Shown here piece after piece: positions 24,886 to 36,674 of a stretch of 64,000 nt of DNA; the first letter of the stretch is position 1, and each line of letters starts with the position of its first letter. Origin of the DNA: Anaeramoeba ignava (lineage: Eukaryota > Metamonada > Anaeramoebidae); assembly GCA_028826165.1 (NCBI GenBank), contig JAPDFW010000079.1, positions 43,501 through 107,500 of the forward strand, read 5' to 3'. The position numbers were made by a program, and so were the translations under genes. Under the pieces are notes generated by a model. It had not been told where the DNA came from and ran no database searches. It saw nothing but the letters and a program-made list of their open reading frames with translations.

Positions 24886-25189
24886 ATCTGATTCAAATAA
24901 TAATGATAATAATAATTATCAATTTCCAGTTTTTTTTTACTTCTTCTTCTTTGAATTTTTGATACAAAAAAAAAACAAAAAACCATTTTAAAAACAACAA
25001 GTTTCAAGTTAAAAACTTTTTTTTTCAACAAAAACAATCCTTTTTTTCTTTTTTTTTTACTCAATTTAAATTCCAATTTTAAATTCCAATTTTAAATTTA
25101 AATTCAAACTCAAATTCAAAATAAAAGAAATTTAGAAATTCATTTTTTCATTTTTTTTTTCATTTTATTCTTTATTCAAAAAAAATTTT
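24886..25189. other. 3' flank of eS24, no gene seen
   Basis: AT-rich unique sequence with poly-A and poly-T runs. No coding potential on either strand. Confidence 0.5.
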
Positions 25190-26910
25190 TCGTAAATTTA
25201 AACATTAAAATTTAAAACATAAATTTAAACACAAATTTAAACACAAATTTAATTATAAATTTAATTATAAATTTAAGCATAAATTTAAGCACAAATTTAA
25301 TTATAAATTTAATTATAAATTTAAACACAAATTTAATTATAAATTTAATTATAAATTTAATTATAAATATAATTATAAATTTAATTATAAATTTAATTAT
25401 AAATTTAATTATAAATATAATTTAAAATATAATTATAAATTTAATTATAAATTTAATTATAAATTTAATTATAAATATAATTATAAATTTAATTATAAAT
25501 TTAATTATAAATTTAATTATAAATTTAATTATAAATTTAATTATAAAATTTAATTATAAATATAATTTAAAATATAATTATAAATTTAATTATAAATTTA
25601 ATTATAAATTTAATTATAAATATAATTATAAATTTAATTATAAATTTAGTTATAAATTTAATTACAAATTTAATTAAATTTTTAATTATAAATTTAATTA
25701 TAAATTTAAGCATAAATTTAATTATAAATTTAAAAACAAAAAAAAAAACAAGAAATTTTAAAAACAAATTTTAAAGTTAAATTTAAAAAATAAATTTAAA
25801 CACAAATTTAAGCATAAAATTTAATTATAAATTTAAACACAAATTTAATTATAAATTTAATTATAAATTTAATTATAAATATAATTATAAATTTAATTAT
25901 AAATATAATTATAAATTTAAACACAAATTTAATTATAAATTTAAACACAAATTTAATTATAAATTTAAACACAAATTTAATTATAAATATAATTATAAAT
26001 TTAATTATAAATTTAAACACAAATTTAATTATTAATTCAAAATAAATTTATAATTATAAAATTTCATTATTAATTTTAATTATAAATTTAATTATAAATA
26101 TAATTATAAATATATAATTATAAATATAATTATAAATTTAATTATAAATATAATTATAAATTTTGAAATAAATTTAATTATAAATTTAATTATTAATTTA
26201 AAACATAAATTTAAAAACACAAATTTAAACATAAATTTAATTATAAATTTAATTATAAATTTAATTATAAATTTAATTATAAAATTAATTATAAATTTAA
26301 TTATAAAATTTAATTATAAATTTAATTATAAAATTAATTATAAAATTTAATTATAAAAATTTAATTATAAATTTAAACTACAAATTTAAACATAAATTTA
26401 ATTATAAATTTAAACACAAATTTAAACACAAATTTAATTATAAATTTAATTATAAATATAATTATAAATATAATTATAAATATAATTATAAATTTAATTA
26501 TAAATTTTTGAAATAAATTTAATTATAAATTTTGAAATAAATTTAATTATAAATTTAATTATAAATTTAATTATAAATTTAATTATAAATTTAAAACACA
26601 AATTTAAATACAAATTTAATTATAAATTTATTAATTATAAATATAATTATAAATTTAATTATAAATTTTGAAATAAATTTAATTATAAATTTTGAAATAA
26701 ATTTAATTATAAATTTTGAAATAAATTTAATTATAAATTCAAAATAAATTTAATTATAAAATTTTGAAATAAATTTAATTATAAATTTAATTATAAATTT
26801 AATTATAAATTTAATTACAAATTTAATTATAAATTTTGAAATAAATTTAATTATAAATTTAATTATTAATTCAATTATTAATTTAATTATAAATATAATT
26901 ATTTGTATTT
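25190..26910. repeat. Simple-repeat block, AAATTTAATTAT 12-mer
   Basis: About 1.7 kb of AAATTTAATTATAAATATAATTAT variants, with occasional AAACACAAATTT and TTTTGAAATAAATTT units. It lies upstream of the USP gene. Phe/Ile/Lys ORFs on the minus strand are repeat translations. Confidence 0.85.
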
Positions 26911-26930
26911 TAGATAAAAAGATAAGAAAA

Positions 26931-29900
26931 ATGAACAGAAAAAAATTTATCAAATTGAAAAAATTAAAACATGAAGAAAAAGTAAAATTAGAAAATGAAA
27001 AGAAAGAACCATTAAAACTTGAAGAAAAACGATATTTAATTTCCAAATCTTGGTATGATAAATGGGAACAATTTTTGGAAAAAAGTTATTCACAAAAAAA
27101 ATTAAATCCTGGAGAAATTGATAATTCAAATTTAATTCAGAATAACAAATTAAAAAGATCTCTTAATGAAAATTTGGAATATGTAATTGTGAATGAGAAT
27201 TTATGGAAACATTTTGAATCAACGTATTTTTTCAATTATAAATTAATTTGGTTCTTTTTAGTACTTAATTTTTAATTTGGAATGTAAAAATATTATTATA
27301 TAATTAATAGATTTTCTGGAGGACCAGAAATAATAAGAAATGTTATCAAAAATTCAAATACAAATCAATTGGAAGTTGAAGTTTATCCTCTTGTTGTTGA
27401 AGTTAAATTTGAAGATCAAATCAAAAGTTTTGAAATGAGCAAAGAAAAAAAAGTTTCTGATTTAAAAGAAATAGTCGCAGAACATTTTAAAGTTAATCCT
27501 GATGAATGTTTGATTTATCTTTACAATTTAAAAAAAAATTCAATATTCAATTCAATTCAATTCAATATTCAATTCAATTCAATTCAATTCAATTCAATAT
27601 TCAATTCAATTCAATATTCAATTCAATTCAATTCAATTATTTAAATATTTAATATTCAATTCAATTCAATATTCAATATTCAAAATTCAAATTTCAATAA
27701 ATTCAATATTCAATTCAATTCATTTAAAAATTCAATATTCAATTCAAAATTCAATTAAATATTCAATATTCAATTAAAATATTCACCCAAATTCAATATT
27801 CAATTATTCAATATTTCAATTCAATATTTCAATTCAATATTTCCAAATTATTCCAAATATTCAATATTATTCAATATTCAATATCCAAAAATATTCACCT
27901 CAATTCCATTATTCAATATTCAATATTCAATATTCAATATTCAATATTCCAATATTCAATTATTCAATTCAATTCAAATTCAATTCATTCAATATTCAAT
28001 TTCAATTCAATTACCAAATTTCAATTCAATTCAATTATTCAATATTCATTTCAATTTCAATTTCAATTCCAATTCAATTTCAATTCAATTTCAATTATTC
28101 AATTATTCAATTTTATTATTCAATTAAAAATTCAATTCAATTTTCCAAATTCAATTCAATTAAAATTCAAAATTCAATTAATTCCAATATATTCGATTCA
28201 ATTCCAATTCAAATTCAATTCAATATTCAATTCAATTCGAAATTATTCAATATTCAACATTCACATTCAATATTCAAATTTCATTCCATTATTCAAATAT
28301 TCAAATATTCAATTCAAATAAAATTCACAATTAAATATTCAATATTCAATTCAAATTCAAATTCAAATTCAATATTCAATCAAATTCAAATTCAATTCCA
28401 ATATTCAATTCCATATTATTCAAAATATTCATTAAAAATTTCAATTAATATTCAATATTCAAAAATAATATTCAATTAAAATATTCAATTCAAAACCAAT
28501 ATTCATTCAATATTCAATATTCAATTCCAATTCAAAATACCCAAAATATTCAATATTCAAAAATTCAAATTACCCAATTCAATTTAATATTCAATTTAAA
28601 AATTCCAAAAATTTAATATTCACCCACCAAAAAATTCAATTCAATTCAATATTTAAATATTCAATTCAATTCAATTTAAATTAAATATTCATTTCAAATT
28701 CAAATAAATATTTCAATCAAATTCAAATATTCATTCATTATTCAATATTCAATTCAATATTCATTATTCAATATTCAATATTCATTAAATATTCAATTAA
28801 ATATTCAATATTTAATTTAAATTCAATGTTCAATTCAATTTTAATCAATTCAATTCAATATTCAATATTCAATTCAAATTAATATTCAATTCAATTCAAT
28901 TCAAATTCAATTCAATTCAATTCAATATTCAATTCAATATTCAATTCAATTTAAAATTTAAAATTTGAAAAAAAATAGATGAATTCAGTTCATATTATGA
29001 AAAAATTCAAGAAAATACCCAATTAAATCAACTACTCAAAGAAGAAAGACTCGAATTAAAACCAAAAACTAAACAAAGAGATAATTTCTCAACAGATTAT
29101 ACTTTATCAACATTAAATTTAGACATGGCATATCAACCAAATTTTGATCATCTCAATACTGGACAAACTAATTTTATGAATCCAGAATTGTCTTTTTTAG
29201 GAAATTCAAATAATTTTGAATCATTAACTTCAGAAATCAATTCAGAAATCAATTCATATTCACTAACAAACACAACAATACCCACATTCGAAACACAAAT
29301 TTCGATTGTAAGAAAACCTACTAAAGGATTTGGTTTGGTAGGTCTTGTTAATATAGGCAATAGTTGTTATATGAATTCTGGATTGCAATGCTTGTTAAAT
29401 ATTGAAATACTTAAAGATCATTTTTTGACAGGAAAATATAAAAGTGAAATCAACAAAAATAATCCCATTGGAACCTCTGGAGAAGTGACAGATGCGTTAG
29501 TGAAAATATACCAAAAAGTATTATTTTCAAATGAAATATTGAATATTGAATATTAAATTAAATATTAAATATTAAATATTAAATTAAACATTAAATATTA
29601 AATTAAATATTAAATATTAAATTAAATATTAAATATTAAATATTAAATATTAAATATTAAATATTAAATTAAATATTAAATATTAAATATTAAATATTGA
29701 AAATTAATTATTAAATATGAACATTAAATATTGAATTAAATATTAAAATTAAATATTAAATATTAAAAATTAAATATTAAATATTAAATAATTAAATATT
29801 AAAATTAAATATTGAATTAATTATTAAATATTAAATATTAAAATATTAAATTAAAAAATTAAATATTAAATATTAAAATTAAATATTAATTAAATATTAA

Positions 29901-32126
29901 ATATTAAAATTAAATATTGAATTAAATATTGAATTAAATATTAAATATTAATTATTGAATTGATTATTGGATTAAATATTAAATATTAAATATTAAATTA
30001 AATATTAAATATTAAATATTGAAAATTAAATATTAAATATTAAATATTAAATATTAAATATTAAATATTAAATATTGAATTAAATATTAAATATTGAATT
30101 AAATATTAAATATTAAATATAAAATTGAATTAAAATTGAATTGATTTAAATATTTTGCTAATTTATTCCATTTAGAGTTGGGATGCAGAAGAATCTGAAA
30201 TTGTTCCCGAAAATTTCAAAAAAACATTCGGAAAATTTTCAAGTCAATTCGCAAATAATTCACAACAAGATTGCCAGGAATTTCTCTCAGTTCTTCTTGA
30301 CAAAGTTCACGAGGATCTAAACAGAGTGAAAATCAAGCCACAAACAGAGCGAGTAGAAGGATTTGGGAAAAAAGATCAAGAAGTAGCCGATCTTTCTTGG
30401 GTTTTCTATATTCAGCGCAACGATTCCATCATTTCGGACCACTTTATAGGCCAATTCAAAAGCAAAATATATTGTCCGAAATGCAAATCAACTTCAATCA
30501 CTTTTGATCCCTTAATGTTTCTTTCTTTACCACTTCCTTCTGATGCAAATGATATTTACTATTTTTTTCAGATCCAGTTTTTTTATCAGGATCCTGACAA
30601 ATTTTCTGATACTTATTTAGTAACAAGCAAGAAACATCTTGGATTGCAAGGAATTTTTGAGAACTTATCAACTCAATCAAGAATTGATGAGAAACATATA
30701 TTATTAACTCAAGTCGAAAATGGAAAAATTACTAAAACTATCAAATCAAGTGATAACCTCCGCTTTTTGAATCACAAAGAGCTTCTTTTTGCTTTTGAAG
30801 TCAAAAAAGAAGTCCAAATTGAGCCTGATAATCCGTATTCATATTATTATGGGGATGATGATAATCTGAACCAGAATGCAAACAATAACTCAAATTCAAA
30901 AAAACAAATTGAATATTCAAATGTTCAAGTTTGTCACAAAAAATTATGTCGTGCTTCAGAATATTTTGCAGATATGATCGATGAGAAATTATTCGGAGTG
31001 CCAATGGTCATATCATTTGAAGAAGGAAAAAAATTCAATTCTCAACAAATTTACGATTATATATTGAAGTATATGAAGAAATTTTTAACAGATGAATTGA
31101 TAAAAAGCGCGAAGGAAATGATTTCGCAAAAAAATAAAAAAACACCGAAAAAAACTCAAACAGATAATTATACATCATGGAACACTGATTCACTTGGGAT
31201 TTATTCTTCTAATTATAGTTTCACTGATAATTATAACGATGTTTATTCTCTTAATTCACAAGAATCGGATGAAATTTATTCGAAATGGAAATTCAAAAAA
31301 AATGTTTTGGAACCGTATTTTAAAATTGAAGTAATTTTCCGCAATTCCCATAATATAAACTTGTCTGATAGCACTTCAAACATGAAAATTGGGAAACAAA
31401 TGCAGATCATGATCAAATGGAACCCAAATTTAACAGAAACCGTTTTGTCAGATAGCAGATTAAGATTCTCAATAATTACAAAAGAATGCGAAGATTATCA
31501 AAAAAAAATCCAAGAAGAAAACAGCATCTATTTTTCTTTATACAGCACTCACAAGCCTTCAATAACAATTGATCAATGTTTTGACAAGTTATTAGCGGAG
31601 GAAAAACTGGGCAAAACAGATATGTGGTATTGCCCCAAATGCAAGGATTTTATTCAAGCCATATAAAAAAATTGATTTGTGGAAACTTCCAAATGTTTTA
31701 ATGATTCATTTCAAAAGATTTTCTTTTGGCGAATCCGAATCTGATCAGCAAATCCCAAAGAAAATATCAACAAAAATTGATTTCCCACCCATTCTTGACT
31801 TGTCAGATCGAGTGATTAATAAAAATGTGGATTCGTTAGTTTATGAATTATTTGCCATTTCAAATCATCATGGTCAATATGGATCTGGTCATTATACTGT
31901 AACTTATTTATTTCTTTTAAAAAATAAAAAATAAAAAATTATTAATTTTTATATTTTTATTTATATTTTTATTTATTTTGATTAGGCTTATGCAAAAAAC
32001 AAAATTCTCGAAAAATGGCACTTTTTTGATGATAAACAAGTTTATGAAATTGATCAACAAGAAATTCAATCAGTTGATGATGCTTACTTACTTTTTTATC
32101 AAAAAGTTCAAAAAAAAAAAAACTAA
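26931..32126 (+). CDS. Ubiquitin-specific protease with N-terminal DUSP and ubiquitin-like domains (one +1 frame break)
   Basis: Deubiquitinase resembling USP4/11/15. Exons: 26931-27223, 27311-~27525 (or 27507), 28979-29517, 30176-31898, 31986-32126. The DUSP domain spans residues ~35-105 (SWYDKWEQFLEKSYS, LNPGEIDNSNL) and is followed by a Ubl-like segment ending VNPDECLIYLYN. The Cys box is GLVNIGNSCYMNSGLQCLLN. Zn-ribbon pairs are CPKCKS and CPKCKD, the QQDCQEFL box is present, and the His box is QYGSGHYT|AYAKNKILEKWHFFDD. Near 31664 the frame stops (CAA GCC ATA TAA). The conserved KKIDLWKLPNVLMIHFKRF resumes one base on, so a +1 shift is required at GCC-ATA-T. Introns 2 and 3 are long simple repeats. 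The donor of exon 2 is uncertain: GT at 27508 is phase-compatible but truncates the Ubl, whereas the longer exon lacks GT. Confidence 0.88.
27545..28970 (+). repeat. USP intron 2: TTCAA / ATATTCAA pentamer-heptamer array
   Basis: About 1.4 kb of TTCAATTCAA and TTCAATATTCAA repeats between the Ubl exon and the catalytic-domain exons. It has essentially no G on the sense strand. It ends with the acceptor AAAATAG|ATGAATTC. Confidence 0.85.
29518..30175 (+). repeat. USP intron 3: AAATATT array
   Basis: About 660 bp of TTAAATATTAAATATTAAA repeats, spliced out with donor AAA|GTATTA and acceptor TTTAG|AGTTGG (phase 0). The join gives KIYQK-SWDAEESEIVPE. Confidence 0.88.
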
Positions 32127-32281
32127 AAACAATTAAAAGAAACTTCTTCTTTTTTTTTTTCTCTTTCTTTTATTATTATTATTATTATTTTGGATTTGAG
32201 TTTTTCTTTTCTTTTTTTTTCTTTTTGAAAAAATTTTCCCTAAAAAAAAAAAAATTTTTTTTCTTTTTCTTTTTTCTTTTT

Positions 32282-35200
32282 TTAAAAATCGTGACAAAAT
32301 AATGATTCTTTAATAATTTCTTCAACAATCTTTTCTGAATTTTGGAAGAAAAAGGATCTTTCAATTAAAGGTAAGAAAAATAAAGGATTTCCATTTGAAG
32401 GAACAAGTTTTAAAATTGTATGAAAATTATAAACAGAAAGAATTTTACTAAAAATTAATTCCAATTGTTTTTTTAAAATTTCCAATAAATTTTTCTTTTG
32501 TAAAAAAACATCTTGTTGAACTTCTTTTTGAATTTCTTTTTGAATTTTATCAATTTTTAAGAAAGTTTGATCTAAAACAACTTTCCAATTTTCAAATTGA
32601 TTTTCACAACTTTTTTCTGAATAACCAAATAAAATCCAAGGTTTTTGTTCCAAAATTAAATCAATTGATTCTTTAAATTTACCTGCAAAAGGAAGACAAA
32701 TCATCTCAATACAAATTCTTGGAAAAAAATTCCCCAAATTTTGAACCAATTGAAGTGTTTTTTCTGCATTTGGTTTTGAAATTGGAAGTTTACAAAGAAT
32801 TGTTTCCAATTTTAAAACATTTTCTGCAAGTTCTTTAATTTGCAAATTTGATGATTTTGGATTTTTTGGATTTTTTGGACTTTTTGGATTTTTTGGACTT
32901 TTTGGATTTTTTGGACTTTTTTGGAATTAGTTTTTTTTGCATTTTTTCATTTTGATCGTTAATTTTATCACTTTTTTCTGTTTTTTCGTTTTTTGAATTT
33001 TGTTGATCCAATAAGAATTTTTCGAGTTTTTTAATCCAAGAATCTCTTTCTCCAAACAAAAGAAAAGCGTGTTTTCTTTTCATATCATTTTCATTCAAAA
33101 CAAGTTCTTTTGCTGAGAGGAAGTTTGTTGAGTTTAAAGAATCGAGGATATTTTGGATGTACATTGAAACAAGTCTTGCAATCAAGACATCAAACTCTGA
33201 TTTTTGAACGAGAGATTCATAAGAAATAATAAGATCATAAATCGGATTTTTTGGATCTAAACAATTATTTTTTTCCACTTTGACAATTCTCAAGAGTAAA
33301 TTTTCCAGATAGTCTTGAACCAATTGTTTTGTTTCAATGGCATGAATTGTGGTTGGTTTTTTCAATCCCAAAATGATAGGATCTTCAGACAATAAAGAAA
33401 GCGCTGTTTCGATTGAAACCATATCAGGAATGGCAACCAAAACATCGACAAGCGCATGAGGCATTACTTTCCTCATTATGGAACCCAAAGAAGGAACAGC
33501 ATTTTCCTGCGGGATAAAGCTGTCCTCAAAAACATCTTCTTTGGAAACAACACTTTGTTCAGATTCGCTTTGGCTTTCGTTATTGTTTTCATTGTTTTTT
33601 TCATGATCCTCAATTTCTGCAAACTCATCAATTTTATTCCGAAAAATATTTCGGTCTGTGTAAAGAAGGGCTGGATTTTCCAAGCAAAACTCCACAAATA
33701 AAGAAGTGGGAACAGATTCAAAAAGTTGGATCGCATCCAATACTCTTTCGTTTCCGAGAAGAAGCAATCCTCGTGCAATCAAATTTTCTGAATTGCAATA
33801 TCCATTTGCGTCTTGAATTTTATGGAATGTTTTTTCAAGAAGATCAATTGCAACGCTTTGGTCGTAATCGTCGAGACAGCTTCCTAAAACAATTGATGGA
33901 AGCATGTCTGGCGATAATTCTGAATACAATTCTAAGATCATATTCGATAAATTTCCCGGCTTCTCTATTACTTCTTGTATATTATCTTCTTCTCCATCGC
34001 TTAAATCATTTATTGTTCTTGTTGCATCAATCATGTCAAATCGAAAAAGTGCTACGTTCAAGTAAACTGTGAAATATTCTTGCGGAACTTTCTTTGCAAT
34101 GAACAATTCAAACACGTCTTTGAAATAAATATCAGAAATACTGAATAGTTGAGCACAAATTTCATAATCTTTCAATTCAAGCATAATTTTTCCTAGAATT
34201 CCTGCTGATTGTTGGAATAAATGGTTGAATTTTTCAATTTGATCTTTGTATTTTCCTTGCACATATAAGTTCTCTGTTGTTTTGGTGTTTTTGTTATTTT
34301 TAGATTCCTGATTCTCGTCTTCAATCAAATTAATTTGAATATTTAAATTGGATTTTTCATTTTCATTTTTTTCCAAATTTTCATTTTGATTTTCATCCAA
34401 ATTTTCATTTTCATTTTCATTTAAATTTAAATTTCCTAAAATGGAATCCATCTTGGCAATTTCTACTAATTCGTAATAATATCCTGATAAAAGAAAATGA
34501 TTCGCAGTCAAAATTTCTGAATATTTCAACTGATCCAATTCATTTTGAGAAAGAATGGAATGCACTTCTGAATAAATTTGGGCAATTTCAGTTCGATGAA
34601 GAACATAAATATTCCAAATGTGATTTTGAGTAATTTTAATTTTTTGGTTTGAATCAATATTTTTTTGTGGTTTTTTTGTGACCGAAATGATTTGATCATT
34701 TGTGTCATTTTTGATATCATCAACATTGATTGAAATGAAGGAATCAGAACTTTGATTTGAAGAAAGAGAATTTTGCGAGGTACTTCTTGATAAATCTACT
34801 GATTTTTTTTTGGCGAATTTGGATTTATTTAAATTAGAATTGGAATTGGGATTTGGGATTTGAATGAACAATTTGGAATTGAGTTTCTTCGGCAATTTTC
34901 GTCAAAACAACAAGATTGTCAAGTAGTAAAGAGCAATAAGAAATACCAAAAAAATGCTTTAATCCAACTTGTTTTGGTTTTGAGTCTGTTTTGGAATTAA
35001 ATTTGGATGGAGGGATTGTCAATATTTCAAGTGAATTCGCCTCCATAACAAAAAGAAACGAATTGGAAGCACAAGCAAAAAGTGCTTGATTTTGGAATTT
35101 GAATTTGCAGACCAGAGATGGATTTGAAATATCATATAAATAGCCATCTGTTCCGGAACAAATCAAGCATTTCAATTTGCGCGATTGCTCCGTTTCCAAG

Positions 35201-36527
35201 AGGTATTTTTGATGAATAAACTCTTGGTTTGTTGATTCTTGAATGACTAAAAACTCCTCGTTTTGTTTGGGAAACTCCCATTTCTTTTGGGTTTCATTTG
35301 CCAAAGCATCAGGAAATATTGTTGCTGAATAATCGTTCATCAACAAAATATTGTTGACGGATTGTTTTTTTGTTTCAGGAAATCTTTGTTGGAAAAGAAG
35401 ATAAACTGTCGGGATTTCAAGTTGTTTTTTTTGCTCGTCAGCAGATACTTTGAAAGTGGACTGGCTCGACAATTTGCTCATTAGCTTCTTGTATTTGTGC
35501 CCCGAATACATCGCATCTCTGGGTGTTTTTGGATGTTCTTGATGCGCCTGTTTGAATGGGAAAGCCTGAATATTTTCATAATTCATGCAGTGATTTTCTG
35601 GTATCACAAAATTTGAATCGTCCCTTAAAGGACCATAACGAATATACGCGGGAATTTCTTTGGAAGTATCGCTTTGAATCCAATTATCTGGGATCATGTC
35701 GGATACCAAGTTCTCAGAATCGAATTTTAATTCATAAGTATTTTGTGTTGAAATGGGACTAAAATGCTCAATTGCATTTTTCTCAACTTCATATTTTGTT
35801 TTGATTTGCTTGTGGAAAGTCACGTATATAATTTTGGCAATAAAATCTGTTGCATAAGCAATATACTTTCCTGAAATTGATAAATGCTGAACATTTAAAC
35901 CAGTTCTAATTGAATAAAGTTTAGTTGCAATTGCTGTGTTTGTAAATAATTTATAAATAATTATATCGTTTCCTTGACAAAATCCAAGTTTCCCTGAAAA
36001 ATCACAAACGGAGATGATCTCCTTTGTTGGACTGCTTGGAATTGTGTAGCAAATTAGGAGTTTTTCATATTCTTTGTGTTTTTCTTTGAGTTGCTTTTTT
36101 TCCACTTTTTGTGGTTTGAGTATTTTGTCTGAATAAAATGTCTGTTTTTGCTCAACTAATTTATGCCATCCATAATATATTCTAACGTAGTTTGTTTTCC
36201 TTTCTTTTTCCAAAGAGATTATTCTAATCCATCATAATAAAAAAATTTAAAATTAAACATGTATCAAAAAAATTTTGTTTGTTTTTTTTTTTTTTTGAAA
36301 TTTATTCAAACTTACAAATTATAAACTAATTTTAAAGCTATAATTTTTCCAAATGTTATAAAAGTGCAAATAATTGTTGAATTTTTATTTTCAACTAGAT
36401 TTATTTGAATTGTATTTCTTTCTGTTCCCACTACAACTAAATTAGAAAATGGACTTGTACAAATTGTTTTTGGTTCATTTTGTGATTCTAAATTATGTTG
36501 ATGATCAAATATATCTAAAGGAATCAT
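32282..36527 (-). CDS. HPS3: HPS3-like BLOC-2 subunit (two +1 frame breaks)
   Basis: Exons 36527-36316 and 36223-32282 (donor TT|GTAAGT, acceptor TTAG, phase 2). The N-terminus follows HPS3: FGKIIALKLVYNL|IISLEKERKTNYVRIYYGW resembles the human segment around VAIEEKNKATFLRAYVNW. LLICYTIPSSPTKEIISVCDF...GNDIIIYKLF matches the next propeller strand pair. The middle is alpha-solenoid-like (FNHLFQQSAGILGKIMLELK, VALFRFDMIDATRTIN) with an NEN-rich loop at 34370-34430. HPS3 is a BLOC-2 subunit acting in traffic to lysosome-related organelles. The frame moves +1 at a CCC (sense strand) around 34855-34857, where the first frame stops at 34834. It moves +1 again in the (K/S)-rich tract near 32835-32880. 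The last ~185 residues are helical with no recognised motif. The order and direction of the three pieces make a single gene the best reading. Confidence 0.72.
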
Positions 36528-36674
36528 AGTTAATTTTTTTGATTGAAAAATGAAAAAATGAAAAAATGAAAAAATTAAGAAAATTAAGAAAAAATTATTT
36601 TCTTTTCTTTTATTTCGATTTCATTTGGAAATTGAATAATTTATTCTTAATTTCTTCATTTTCTTCTTTTTCAT

